The notes under the pieces were generated by a model. That model saw only the letters and a list, made by a program, of their open reading frames with translations. It had not been told where the DNA came from and ran no database searches. Shown here one piece after another: positions 1 to 12,000 of a stretch of 64,000 nt of DNA (position 1 is the first letter of the stretch; the number at the start of each line of letters is the position of its first letter). Made by a program: the position numbers and the translations under genes. The DNA comes from Halichoerus grypus (lineage: Eukaryota > Chordata > Mammalia > Carnivora > Phocidae): contig NC_135714.1 of NCBI RefSeq assembly GCF_964656455.1, positions 122,692,131 to 122,756,130 on the forward strand, in the 5' to 3' direction.

Positions 1-1065
1 CCTGAGGAGATGAGTCCAGTGGACCATGGCAACTAGGCTCCCTTTCCCTCTGGCCTCCTGTTGGATCTGCCTGATGGGAAGTGCCCGCAGGAGAGCAGGG
101 TGTAGGAGCAGAGAGCTTAGGAGACTGATTCCCTGGCTCGCCCTGCATATACGGCTCCTTTGGTTGGTTCCTCTCTCCATAGGGTTTCAGCTACTCTCCT
201 TTCGAGGCTCTGGTCGCCGCTCTGTGCTTTCCCCTCAGGCCTCATGGTGGTGATGACTCCTAGTTGTCCCTGGTCCCTCAGTGCTTCTGCACCCCTTTTG
301 GTTCCCTTAATCCTGCCCACACCTCTGCAACATTCCCCTCATTGAACACCCTCCAGTTAAATACTTTTGAGTGTGCCATGACTTGCCTGCTGGGACCTTG
401 ACCCAATAAAAATTCCTTTAGGAAGAAGAGCACTTTAGTCATATACTTGGGTCATCAATTTATTTGCTCATTTACTTGTAATCTTGAAACACAATCCTAT
501 GTGCCACGTGTGGTGTCCGGTGCTGGACATAAAGAGTAATATGACACAGCCTCGACCTTTCTTTTACTGAAGGTGTTTTTAGGAATGTCAAATGCATAAT
601 CTGCATTCAGTCATTTATGCGGGTGCTTAGTGCTACTCACAGTCAGGAAATGAGGCATAATGTACAACACCCCAGTCTCGTTTCCTTATGGAACACTATC
701 ACATCCACAGTGCTTACCTCTTATAGAAGCAAACTGGTTTGTTTTTTTTTTCTCATTCTTCCTAACATTTACCAAACAAATAGATCATACTAAGAACAGT
801 AAGCAAACTGCTCAATTTCTGGAAAGATGGTTGAGTAGTTCTGGTTAATTAAACTTTTTGGTTAGTAGAGAGTCACTGCATGAATCACCAATTTTTAGGG
901 AAGTACAATAAAATATTCTTTTTTTTTTTTACAATAAAATATTCTTAACACAAAATTATGGTAGACTTCTTTGGGGGTTGTAATTTTGAACTCAAATTCC
1001 TAGTTTAACATTATAAATGTGGGGGTGGGGTAGAAGAGGCAAGCTTTTGTGATGATTTCTGACTG
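1..1065. other. Unassigned 3' flank of FREM3
   Basis: Positions 1-420 have a CT-rich composition and end with an AATAAA-bearing stretch (cctgctgggaccttgaccca), resembling the 3' end of an old interspersed repeat whose family I cannot name. Positions 421-1065 show nothing recognisable. Confidence 0.4.
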
Positions 1066-1080
1066 CCTATCATTTTTTTT

Positions 1081-1270
1081 TTAAAGATTTTATTTATTTA
1101 TTTGACAGAGAGAGACACAGCAAGAGAGGGAACACAAGCAGGGGGAGCGGGAAAGGGAGAAGCAGGCTCCCCGCTGAGCAGGGAGCCTCATGTGGGACTC
1201 GATCCCAGGACCCTGGGATCATGACCTGAGCCGAAGGCAGACGCTTAACCACTGAGCCACCCAGGTGCCC
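1081..1270 (-). mobile_element. CAN SINE
   Basis: Complete element in reverse: T-rich tail, GA-rich middle, tRNA-like head ending ccacccaggtgccc. Flanked by cctatcattttttt at 1066-1080 and 1271-1284. Confidence 0.95.
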
Positions 1271-1639
1271 CCTATCATTTTTTTAAAATTGATATTCCAT
1301 TGTAGAGTCAAAGAACAAGGCTTTGTACCAAGTCCAGCAATTTGTGTTTGCTCTCAACTGGATCCAGTTGACATATCATAGTGTCAAGATATGCCACCAT
1401 ACTAAGAATGGAAGGATCTGAGGCACTGGTCCTTCAAATGACAACATGAACCTCAGGTCAAGAGAGACTGGTGAATGAGTAAAGAGAAAGGAAAACAGCT
1501 GCATATATGTCCCCTGCTCTGAAAATATCCTTTCAAGGCTATGAAGATCACTTGCCCTTCATCTGAGCATTATGAATTTGACTTACAGAGGGATACAAGT
1601 GTAGAAGTCTGAAATCAGTATCACCGGGACAAAGTCTAG

Positions 1640-1955
1640 ATGATGGCAGGGCTCACTTCTCCCAGGGGCTCTAGAGGGGGATCCACTTCTGGCCTCTCCC
1701 AGCTCGGGTGGCTGCCGGCCTCCCTTGGCTTGTGGCCCCATTACCCAATCTTTTCTCTTCTATGTGTGCTCTCCATCAACTCTCTCTTACGAGGATGCTT
1801 GTGATTATGGTGAGTTAGGGCCCACCCTGGAGAGTCTTCCCATCTCAAGATCCTTAATTTAATTTCATGTGCCAAGATCCTTTCTCCAGGTAAGTGAAAT
1901 TCATACATTCTAGGAAGACCTGAATTCTTTGGAGGCCATTTTCAGCCTACTACAC
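1640..1955 (-). mobile_element. MaLR-type LTR relic (MLT1-like)
   Basis: Antisense of the MLT1 pattern: 'ggcagggctcacttctccca', 'tcccttggcttgtggcccca', 'catctcaagatccttaattt', ending 'ggaggccattttcagcctac'. Non-coding LTR remains. Confidence 0.65.
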
Positions 1956-2557
1956 CTGTCAAACTCTGTTTTGTTTCCTTGTCTCTACCTCATCATATTT
2001 AGAGACACATTTGGTGAAGCCCCGTTTCTCTACCCTGCTTACCTTTTCTTTTTATTTTCACTTTTATTGTATTTAGTTTTGGTGATACCTCTTTGTATCC
2101 AGCTCATTTTTCTAAAGTCAGGGCTAATGTTCCCAAGGGACCCATTTGACTCTGTCATAAGTTGTGATAATATAACAGAGTGAGGTCGTTATAACCTGCT
2201 TAATTTCCTTAATTTCATAAATAGCAAAAACTTGCTCTTGAACATATATTTACCAATGTAACTATAGAGTAAGTTTGGAAAAAAAAAATGGCTGATAATC
2301 TCCTGACCCTAACACAAAGTTATTATCTTTTCCAGGCATGTCCTTTTACTCTTTTCCATATTTTTAAAGGTTGCAATAGCAACATGATCACTGGTAACCT
2401 AGAATTCATACTATTCTATCAAGTAGATTTCCCACAATTCAATTAACAATTTCCTTAGTATGGGCCATTTAGGTTGCGTATAATTATTCACTATTATAAT
2501 AAGGTTAGGAGGTACAACATTGTGGTGCCTTGTGACAAAAAATTTTAGAATGCTTGC

Positions 2558-2759
2558 CTGGTAGAAAATGCATTGTGGAGTCAGCAGTGTTGGGCTGTCC
2601 CTTATGGGCCATCATCACCTGGGCTGAGCCCTGGTGGGTACAGCCGTGCATGGAGGACTTAACGCCTGGTGTCTCCTCCACTTCAGTAAATGACTGCCCT
2701 TGGCTGCCTGTGGTTTTCATTCACTCTGTAAATGGGATCCTTAAACCGGGCCCTGGATA
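2558..2759 (-). pseudogene. FREM3: Damaged last FREM3 exon (Calx-beta 4 start) with stop and frameshift
   Basis: The acceptor is tattctag before 2759. In the inherited phase it reads (L)SRARFKDPIYRVNENHRQ, then PRAVIY and TGA (2686-2684). After a frameshift it continues SSMHGCTHQGSAQVMM, then HKGQPNTADSTMHFLPG. These match FREM2 segments FKERIY, YRSSVRCYTRQGSAQVMM, RPNT and TFLPG, so it is a true FREM exon and not chance. Its length (202 nt) is not a multiple of three, which fits about 4 inserted bases near 2660-2680. Where the ancestral donor should be (after CCA G at 2558) there is gcaagc, so either a GC donor or a lost site; the exon may have served as the terminal exon of mammalian FREM3. 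In this genome it looks non-coding or decaying. Confidence 0.75.
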
Positions 2760-2874
2760 CTAGAATAAAATGTACAACACCTTTCCATTTATAGTTTATT
2801 CAGTAATAGTGACATTATGGGGCAACTGGTATATCTCCATGATGCTTTCTAAATCCCTAAGAAAACGGGAGTGT

Positions 2875-3070
2875 TTTTTTAAAGATTGATTTATTTATTT
2901 AAGAGAGAGAGAGAGAAAGAGCATGGAAGGGAGGGGCAGAGGGAGAGGGAATTTTAAGCAGACTCAGCTCACAACGGAGCCCGATGGGGGGCTCGATCCC
3001 ATGACCCTGAGATCACGACCAGAGCAGAAACCAAGTCGGTTGCTGAACTGACTGTGCCACCCAGGTGCCT
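2875..3070 (-). mobile_element. CAN SINE
   Basis: Complete but diverged reverse copy (aaagattgatttatttattt ... gtgccacccaggtgcc), about 115 bp upstream of the damaged last FREM3 exon in transcript order. Confidence 0.92.
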
Positions 3071-3788
3071 AGAAAGCTGAAGTATTAATGAGAAAAAAAT
3101 GTATATACTTTTTATTCCATAAAAATGTTAGCATGAGAGAAGAATACATGAGGAATGAAAATGAGCCCAATTTTTCATAGTGTGTCAGTCCATTCTTGGT
3201 AGGAAATTGGGTATTTTTCACTCCTTTAGACCACTAGATCACTTTCATTCAGTATGTACATTCATTTAGTACAATTAAAGTCATATGTAGAATACACTGG
3301 GTTTTATCCTAGAAGCCAAAAAAAAGTAGTTTTGCTTCCCGGCATGTCTTTCTGGGAGGAAACTAGGAATGAAACAGACTTCACAGAAAGCACTGTTGGT
3401 AATGTCACCCAGGAAAAAAGATGTATGCATAAACACAGCATTCTTCTGGATGGAGTTCCTTAACAAAAGACAGGACAAGAGAGTGAGAGAGAGGGATTGT
3501 CTGAAAAACACGGAAAGACTGGGATTAATTTCAGGTTCAAAACCAAATCCTCTGTGGCTTTCTTGACAAAGCTGACAATGTGGATTTTTCCCAGGCACAG
3601 TGGTACTCAGCGGGAAATTCAGGATGGTTGCTTTATTTGGGGACTGTTGGATGTATCTGACAGTTATCCTGGCCAATATGTAGTTTTTTCATTATTTTTT
3701 TTTTTAAACATTTGTGAAGGATTCATATCTTTCTGACATGTTAGAGAAGCCTGATAAATATCTGTTGAATTGAACTGAGTTTAAAAGA

Positions 3789-3902
3789 TTTTTTTTTTAA
3801 GATTTTATTTTTAAGTAATCTTTATACCCAGCATGGGGCTTGAACTCACAACCCCAAGATCAAGAGTCACATCCTCCACTGACTGAGCGAGCCAGACATC
3901 CC
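3789..3902 (-). mobile_element. Short CAN SINE subtype without the GA-rich middle
   Basis: Head and tail similarity but only about 115 bp long, lacking the GA-rich and central segments. Flanked by gagtttaaaaga at 3777-3788 and 3903-3914. Confidence 0.85.
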
Positions 3903-5167
3903 GAGTTTAAAAGAATTTTGATCCTGGTAGCTGGGTAAATTATAAGATGAAGGAGGGTGATTTTCTGTTGGTAGATAAGTACTCAGACAGGAATTAGAAC
4001 TGGAAATCGAGGTCAGATTTCTCATTTTACAGAAGGGAATGTGAGGTCAAGAGTTGCAGAGTAGCTTGGAAAAATCTCTCTGGTTGGGGAAGCTGACACT
4101 GTCCAGCAAGGAAGCAAAACCCAGGCTGATGATAGATACACTGCTTATATATGCAGACTGCATGGGAGCCAAGGGCCTTCTTGTCCCCTCTTCAGTATCT
4201 GTGGGGAAGGCTTCTTGAAATGGTTTTTTTTTTTTTTTTTAATTGGTTTTTATCATGTGCTATGTTGGCTTGTGAATAGGTTAAGTCATGTCTGAAACAC
4301 AAATTTAAAGGAATTAGAAAAAAAATAAAAATAAAACAGATTTGCATAAGAAATACCTAAAAGATAATGACCAGAATGAAGATGTGGTTTTCAAAATAAT
4401 TTGGAAACTCTGATTTATGTGGTATTAGCTGAGGCATGCTGATGGTATTTATATTGCCAACTTAAACTTAGTTAAGAACAAATTGGGCAGTTTGGGGCTT
4501 ATGCAACTCTTCAACTTTTCTTTCTTCTTCATGATACTTGCATTTTTAAAGATCATTTTATTTTTTTTATCTTCTTTTATAAAGGAATTTGCAAAGGAAG
4601 GGACAGCTGATGAAAGAATTTCCCTACCTAAGTGGCTCTGAGTAAGACTTGTGGAGGAAAACAGAGCAATTGGCAAAAAGGAGCTTTGGGCTTCTCTGCA
4701 AATTTCACTTAGGGAACTCTTAATCACAATAACCTGAAACACTGAAAGAGGGTGAGAGTATGTATACAGTTGAAAGGTGCTTCATGTCCAGCATCAATTG
4801 GCAAAGAGAAGCTGATCCTTTTGTTCTTAACTTTTGATTTAATTGGTGACAATGGCTTTCATTAGCTTCAGAAACAAAGTAAAAGAAAATAGGAAAAGGA
4901 AAATAAGAGCACAGTCTAATCCTTTCTGGGCTCAATCCTTTCTCTGTATATGTGTCTCTCTCTCTATATATATCCGTACAGCCACATAAACTCTATTTGC
5001 ACATATCACCAGAATATATATAACACAATGACAGTACAATATCACTGATATCTCAGAGTTGCTAAGTTCTAAATGTGTACAGTTTCATTCTGTTGTTAAG
5101 AGACGTCTTTTGGGTGTTTAAGTCCTTAAAGTCTTTCAATCAAATGAACTACAAGCACTCTGCTTAC
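3903..5167. other. Last FREM3 intron remainder, no feature seen
   Basis: AT-rich with homopolymers (T at 4225-4241) and a short CT/TA tract near 4955-4972. No exon or RNA gene is visible. Confidence 0.6.
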
Positions 5168-5375
5168 AGTCAGATGGCGTCATTGATGAAAATGGTGGTT
5201 TTATGTGGTTCTCCAAGCACTGCACCCACTGGCATCTGGAGAACTAATTCAAACCTCTCTGGGCCCTCCAAGATGGGCTGTCCCAGGTCATCAAGGATCG
5301 TCACTTGGAATATCTGCAGATGCACTCCCGGAGCAAAGGTGAGATTTCGGCTGATGCCAACATAATCTATTCCAG
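5168..5375 (-). CDS. FREM3: FREM3 exon encoding second half of Calx-beta 3, ending in a premature TGA
   Basis: The acceptor is cccactag before 5375. It reads [18 protein letters not shown], then [20 protein letters not shown] and ends IFINDAI-TGA-CT followed by the donor gtaagc at 5167. The body closely matches the FREM2 equivalent ([23 protein letters not shown]), so identity is secure. Length is 208 nt, whereas the phase-1 rule of the neighbouring exons needs 210; two missing bases near the end turn an expected Ser-Asp into TGA (5173-5171). The stop lies within about 5 nt of the exon junction, so a transcript using it could escape nonsense-mediated decay. A sequencing error of two bases is the main alternative to a real truncation. 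Confidence 0.88.
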
Positions 5376-6194
5376 CTAGTGGGAAAGGCAAAGTCAAGAG
5401 TGAGACTGTAGGATTCATTGTCATAAGTTTTCCTTCAGAGAAAAATTTCCTTCAGAGAAAAATAGCATTCTCTTATGTACACAGCACCCTCAGAATCATA
5501 TTTTGTGGGCTCAATGCCCAAGAAGGGCAAGTTCCCATATTCTACCAAATGCCATGATAGTCACTCATCCATGAACATGGGCTGTCCTCATCAGGGCTCT
5601 CCATGTTGAGACCAAGCACATAACCTTCCAAACACTTCCACAAAAATCTCACTGATAGACTGAAGCCTCTCTGAAAGCAACTTCAATTTGTAATAAAGAA
5701 CTTCACATTTTTAATTTTTAATTGTTAAAGTCACTATCATGAATTTTATTTTCATTAGGTTTCACTCATTCACCTTTGCCAGATATTTGGTTAATCTTAC
5801 CACATTCTGCTTGGTTTTACTAAGGCATGGAGTTTCTGCTGCTTTCTGGGTTATTAATTATTTTGCAAGTTGGGTCACCTGATCCTATAGCTTCTTTACT
5901 ACTTATTTAAAAAGTCATCAAATGTAATGATAGCAATAAATTATAACCAATGGAATAAAATAGAAAACCTTAAGTAATATAAATAAATATGCTAATCAAG
6001 GAACAGAATATTTATATTGTCTCAAGGCATCTCTCCATAAAATATTTATTAATTGCAAAGGAAGAAAAACAACTTCATAGTGGAGAAACCTGGCAGATAC
6101 CACCTTAACCAAGTGATCAAAGTTAACACCACCATTGATAGGATAAATGGAAACTGTGTGCCATTTGATAGAATCCAACGAGAACACAGTGTCA

Positions 6195-6885
6195 TCTCTG
6201 CAAACATTCCTGCCAAAGATGCAGAGCCTGAATCTAATTATAAGGAAACATCAGACAAGCCCAAGCTGGGGGACATTTTACATGCTACCAAACCTGGTAA
6301 TCTTCAAAAATATCAAGGTCATGAAAGTCAAGGAAAGACAAGGAATTATTTCAGGTTGAAAGAAACTCAATAGACATGACAACTAAATAGAGTGGGAGTC
6401 TCAACTGGACTCTTTTGCTGTAGAGAATGACTGGGCAACACCTGGTGGATCTCGAATGAGGTCTGAGGACTGGACTGTGGTAATGTATCAGGTTAAGTTC
6501 CTGATTTCATGCTTGCATTGTGGTCACAGAGGAGAATGCCTTTGTAGAAATGGCATTCTAAGTTTTCATAGATGATTCCAAATTTATTGACAACTTGCTC
6601 TCAATGATTCAGGAAAAAAAGTGTTTTTTCACTGTACTTGTCGCTTTTCTGTAAGTTTGAGATTGTTGCAAAGATATTTTTTCTTTTTTTTTAAGATTTT
6701 ATTTATTCATGAGAGAGAGAGAGAGCACAAGCAGTGGGGGGGGGGGGGGGGGATTGGCGGGGCAGAGGGACAAGTAGACTCCAAGCCCAGCATAGAGCCT
6801 GACTCGGGATCATGACTTGAGCCAAAGTCAGAAGCTTAACCGACTGAGCCACCCAGGTGCCCACGAAGATATTTTTCTAAAAAGC
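6195..6885 (+). mobile_element. Ancient LINE 3' end split by a SINE
   Basis: Degraded LINE-like 3' sequence (gggggacattttacatgcta, tcaaggtcatgaaagtcaag, cttttctgtaagtttgagat) interrupted by the SINE at 6682-6863. The near-identical 'aagatattttt' on both sides is that SINE's duplication. Exact family not determined. Confidence 0.5.
6682..6863 (-). mobile_element. CAN SINE with 17-G run
   Basis: Reverse copy inserted into an ancient LINE end. Its middle contains 17 consecutive G at 6736-6752. Confidence 0.93.
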
Positions 6886-6984
6886 CATTAAATAATTATG
6901 ATAAGAAAAACAAAACAAGATTACACTGAAAAGTGCCAAGGCAGAGAGTAAGGGAGATAGACCTTGGGATCTTCTGCACTATGG

Positions 6985-7165
6985 TTTGGATCTTGAGTCC
7001 ATCGCTTACTTGTACAAACTATTTAACCTCCTTGAGTCTCAGTTTCTTTAACTGCAAAATGGGGATAATTATTGCTATTTTACAAGGTTGCTAAGATGAT
7101 TAGCTATAATACAGCAAGGATTCTAGCATGGAGTCTGGCAAATAGTAGGCATCTAGTACAAAGAA
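6985..7165 (+). mobile_element. MIR SINE
   Basis: Core and 3' part: 'aacctccttgagtctcagtt', 'aactgcaaaatggggataat', 'agtctggcaaatagtaggca'. Confidence 0.8.
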
Positions 7166-7333
7166 ATTATAATTATTATTTATGTAACAAGTTATAATGA
7201 TATAGTTAACCACATATGCATAATTATTATTGTGAATTAACCAAGCTGAGCAGATGCATTACTTCTATTAGTCCATCTCTACCTGAGAGCTTACAGAAGG
7301 GTCATTACTTGCATGCAAGGGGATTTATCTAAA

Positions 7334-7533
7334 TGAACTCGAGGGGCTCAGTTGGGTAAGTGTCGGCATTCGGCTCGGGTCATAATGCCAGAGTACTGGG
7401 ATCGAGCCCTGCGTCGGGCTCCCTGCTCACTGGGGAGCCTGCTTCCCCCTCTCCCTCTGCCACTCCCCTTGCTTGTGCTCTCTCTCTTTCTGTCAAATAA
7501 ATAAATAAAAATCTTAAAAAAAAATAAAAAAAG
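7334..7533 (+). mobile_element. CAN SINE
   Basis: Sense copy with a damaged head (ggggctcagttgggtaagtg) and tail aaataaataaataaaaatct. Confidence 0.9.
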
Positions 7534-8646
7534 TGTAAAAAAATAAATGAATTCGAATTTATTTTCCAACCAGAAGCCAAATAGCCCAATGAGCCAATTA
7601 GTCTATTTATTTTCATTTCCACAAACAGAGAGTAAAAAATGATCTTCTCTGAAAATTAAGAAAAAGAAAGAAAAGAAAAAAAAAAGCAAAAAAATTACTT
7701 GTAAGCATCATTACTAGTGTCATGTACCATATGCTATGATATAGTCACTGGAGGGTTATAACCTGTGAATTCTTCCAAAAGCAAGCACTGTGCTCTAAAC
7801 CCAATTGGCTGTCTTTATTTCCCTTAACTTTCTGGGTACATGCTGAAACTGGGTTTGCATTTTCAGAGGTAAATGCCTATTTTACTCTCTTTATGCCTCA
7901 TTGGTTAGTATAGGCTTTTATATTGTTGGGTTTTATTTGCAGGATTTGTGCTTTTCTCTTAAAATATTCTCACTGACTAGATGATGCTAGTCCTGAACTA
8001 ACTGATCGCCCATAACCCAGAAGACTAAAAGGTCTCAGGTGGCAAAAGAGAAAATGTGGGTATCAATGTAATTGGAAATTTCCCCTTCTTTTCCTGTTGA
8101 ATTCTTCTTTGCTCTTGGGGTTATTTTTTGGTAAAGCAGCTGACAGGCTCCCCAGAGGAAGTTTTATTCAGAACTGCCTAGCTCCTCTTATGGCCAGGCC
8201 CTGATTGTCCCTATCAAGAGAGGCAAAGATGAGTGGGACATGAGGACATGCTGCTTGAAGCCAAGGAAAACGCCTAAGTCTGAATGCAAACCTCCTATCC
8301 TTCTAGGGTCTTAACAGGGGCCTGGATTTTCCCAGGAGATGGGCCTTGCTCAGCAATTAAAAGGGTACCTTGGTCTAAAATACTGTTTTGAGCAGCTTAC
8401 AGTATCTACAAATATTCTGAACTCTGGAAAATTAATTTGGGTCCATGACAAGCCAGTGGGTAAAGAATGAATCATAAAAGTTACTGTTTGAATAGTCATT
8501 CATATGCAGACCATTTATGCGCTCAGGTAGGAGAAACTTAAAATCAAAGTCTATCAACAAAGACCAGGCATACTACACTTGATAGACTAGACCCCACCCT
8601 ATACGTATATCTTGATAATGATATAATTTTTAAATGGCCCTCTCAC

Positions 8647-8796
8647 CTTCTGCTGCTGCTGGCTCTGTCTTCCTGGAGTGCACAGTGACAGACGACGCTT
8701 GGGAAAGGTCAGGGCCTGTCCTCCAGACACAGATCTCCACGGAGCCAGGCCTTTCCTCGACATGATACTCGGCATCCCCGAAGCGCAGGGTAGGCT
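8647..8796 (-). CDS. FREM3: FREM3 exon encoding first half of Calx-beta domain 3
   Basis: A 150-nt exon, phase 1 to phase 1. The acceptor is cctccctag before 8796 and the donor is gtgaga after 8647. It reads (E)PTLRFGDAEYHVEERPGS then VEICVWRTGPDLSQASSVTV and HSRKTEPAAAE, with no stop. This matches the FREM2 Calx-beta 3 start (FGDVEYSV, VWRTGTDLS, SRKT) residue for residue in spacing. Calx-beta domains are calcium-binding immunoglobulin-like folds. The exon joins in frame to the next one at 5375 (G + CT gives Ala). The leading 'AG' implies the previous exon ended in G, giving Glu-Pro, but that exon was not found. A CA microsatellite begins about 140 bp upstream of it in transcript order. Confidence 0.88.
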
Positions 8797-8930
8797 CTAG
8801 GGAGGCATCGAAGGACAGACTGAGAACACTTCAGCCCTCCAGGCCAACTATCTCGTTGGCTCCTGCGACCCTGGGTGTTTGTCACAATCATCAGACTTGA
8901 CAGATCCCACAGGCTCGAGGAGAAAACAAC

Positions 8931-8933
<3 letters not shown>

Positions 8934-8973
<40 letters not shown>
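8934..8973. repeat. (CA)n microsatellite
   Basis: About 20 CA units, about 140 bp upstream (in transcript order) of the FREM3 Calx-beta 3 exon. Confidence 0.98.
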
Positions 8974-8977
<4 letters not shown>

Positions 8978-9073
8978 CATGTCACAAATGTGACTCCAGG
9001 AGGTGCAGTGAGATAAGATCGGTTAGAAATTTATTCATTTTTCCATTTCAAGAGATTTCTGTCATATAAAGAA

Positions 9074-12000
9074 ATTGCCCTGTGGGGGAAAACTGGCCAG
9101 CTAGCTGTAACTCAGGCACATCAGCTATTATTTGGGAAAAGATGGCGTGCAATTTAGAAGGCTTCTTCTCAGGAGAAGTTGCTCTTTATGTTGGGGGACA
9201 GTCCATCCAGGGTTCTGAATTCGGGGACTGCTTCTGTTCCTTTTCTCATGACATTTGTTGACCACAGGGATGGACAGAAATGCTGGGGGGAGGCAGGGTC
9301 CCATCAGCTGAGGCGCCAGAAATGCTCCCCTGGAGGCAGAGAAGGGGCTCCTTAGAAAGAGAAGGTTGAAGGAAGCCCGAGTGGGCATCAGACTTTGGGG
9401 GTCAGGTGCAAGAGTAGTGTACATCTCCTGAAGGCGGGGAGTCTGACAATGAGAAAGTTGGGATTTTTATGGGCATCCCTGTTTATATCTAGTTCTCTGT
9501 GTTTCAGGAAGTCGCCTATGAACTTAGCTGACTGTTTAAACCTTGTACAAGGTCTAGCTGGTATACTAGATATGCTGCCATGAAAAGATTTGAAATGAAT
9601 GTTTGTTTAGACTGTGAAATCTGGAGGCAAAAAAATGTAAACACCAGGAAGCAGCTTCCCCACGGAGGCACGACCCCCGAGATGGTAAATGGAAAATTAA
9701 CATCATAGATATGACACCTTTGCAAGCATAATGCAATACAGAAGCATATCTGAGTTAAATTTAAAAAATTTGGAAGGTAGAAATCAAGTTAATAAGTATT
9801 ATCTTCTCAGGATGTATGTTAGTAGATTTCTTAATGTTGAGGAATGTTTTACTGTAAGTTTTACCATGGTGTACAAGGCTTCTCTCCTTACCTGACTGGA
9901 GTCCATTTTTTCTGGAATCACTGGGCACCACAACTGGCCCTGTGCCCTGTTGCACCAAACAGCTCACCATGTACCCAACACACCATGTGTTTAGGGGCCT
10001 CCATTGTTGCTGGTGATGTTCTCTGAGCTGGAACTCTCTTCCCAAAGTCCCAATTTCACACATTTCTACTCATTCTTTAAGACTGTGATTAAGAGTTACC
10101 TGCTTTGGGAAGCGTATATAACTCCCTCAAGAAATTAGGCATTCTTTACCCCATGCTTAACATTTTGAATAGTTCTATAGCTGTGATGATGGGCCACATT
10201 TGCTATTGGTTCACCTCGGGTGTCCCGCAGGTGGGAGGCCTGCACTCAGAGAAGGGGGCGGATCCTCTTTTTTCTTCTTGCCAAGACCTTTCACACCATC
10301 TCCCTATTGCTGCTGATGAATGTTTCTGATACCTTTGGGCTTGGGACAGGAAAGAGGGAGGAGAGGCAAGAGGAGCAGGGAAGTTTTTTCTTGGTAGGTA
10401 TTATCATGGTGATCACACTCTCTGGTCTTAGATGATGGAAGAAAACGGATTCTGTTTCTCATGGGCACTTTTGTGTGTTCTGTGGAGACCCCTCACTCCC
10501 ATAGTTGGATATTTCTCATCTGCTGCTCTCTTGAGGATGATGCCTCTCTATTCTTGCTGGTCACTTAATCCTCCCTCAACCTATTAGCGTTGACAATACT
10601 TCTGCTGAGGATTGTTCACCCCTCTAGATGGCGCTTTTAGACAAGCCCTAAGACAAGTTCATTCCTGTTCTCTCTTGTGTGTGAGGCTCACATTTGGTCC
10701 ATGGCAACCCTCCTGCCACCGTTGCCTTGATCAACTCTAGGAATACTGTCTAATCCTGATGCAGCCTCTCTCTTTTGCTCATCCATCAGAGCAGCCAACC
10801 AGTTTGTCTCCTACGTTGTGATGTTCCAGGTAAAGCCAGGCCTCCATTCACTGTGTCTTCCATATTGCACATGACACATATTACTTCCCAAATGGTTTCC
10901 TTAGAACTCTTTCTTCCGATTTATGAATTTGGGGAAAAGTTAAAATGTTAAAGCTAACAAGCTCACACGTTGCTCTGTATTTTTCTTAGAACCATACAAA
11001 CTTTTCAGGGTCAATGACCCAAAATCCAAGTGTCTTTGCCCCCTTAGTGACACAGAGGCTAGTATATAATAAGTACTTAAGAATTTGTCGAATGGATAAT
11101 TTTAACTCACTTCTGATATATTTTGAACTTATTACAAAGGTTTTCTTCTAAAAAAAGTTGGGACAAAGTGATCTGATTTTTTAGCACAGAACTTATTCTG
11201 TATGGTATCAGGAAAGGGCAAGAGGTAAGAAAGGGAAAACACATTTGGGTCACTTACAATGCTGTGCAGAGAAAAAATGGATCAAGTCTCTATGAATATA
11301 GTCAGATACAAGATGTAAGAGGAGGATGGTGTCACTTAGAGGAAAAATCATGAAACTCTTCTGGGATGCTCTGTATATTGAGCATCAGGGGATTTGTTGA
11401 AATAGAGGAAACAGCTCCTCTACGTTGTCCAGCAGTATCTCTAGTTCTCTTTGGCCTCGCTCTGTCTAAAGAACTGAGACAGTTTTTAAGGCAGTAATCC
11501 TTAAGGGTGGGCAGTTATGAGAGTATGATGTTTTGACCACATCATACTTACATTAAATTGATTCCACAGCCATAGATGTATTTTTATCTCCTTTCAAAGA
11601 GAATGCTCTTTAAATGGAAATAGGGAAAAGGAATATGACAAGTTGGGAAGTGAAGCTCTCAAAAGAGATATGACCATCATTTAAAATTAATTCAATGTCC
11701 AGATTCAGAGAAATTTCATGACAAGGTCCAAAAGGGACTTGCAGATGAAGTGACAGAAACACTATTGGTAAACTTGGAGAAACCACTCAGGACAAGATAG
11801 ATGTCAAAAGATGGAAGATAGGAAAATGTTTTTTTTTTCAGTTGCCTCAGCAGAGAAAATAAAATCTAGAAGCAAACTGGTAAGCTTAATCTCTAGAAAA
11901 AAAAATCTAGAATAGCTTATTTAAAATGATTTCTGAATTCTTAGAAAAGAAAGAGGTGATGCCTATGAGTCAATATTAATTCTTTAATATCAGGCTTCAT

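Noticed and set aside
8709..8969. Apparent protein starting with a CV repeat
   Set aside because: Produced by the CA microsatellite reading into the FREM3 exon in the wrong frame.
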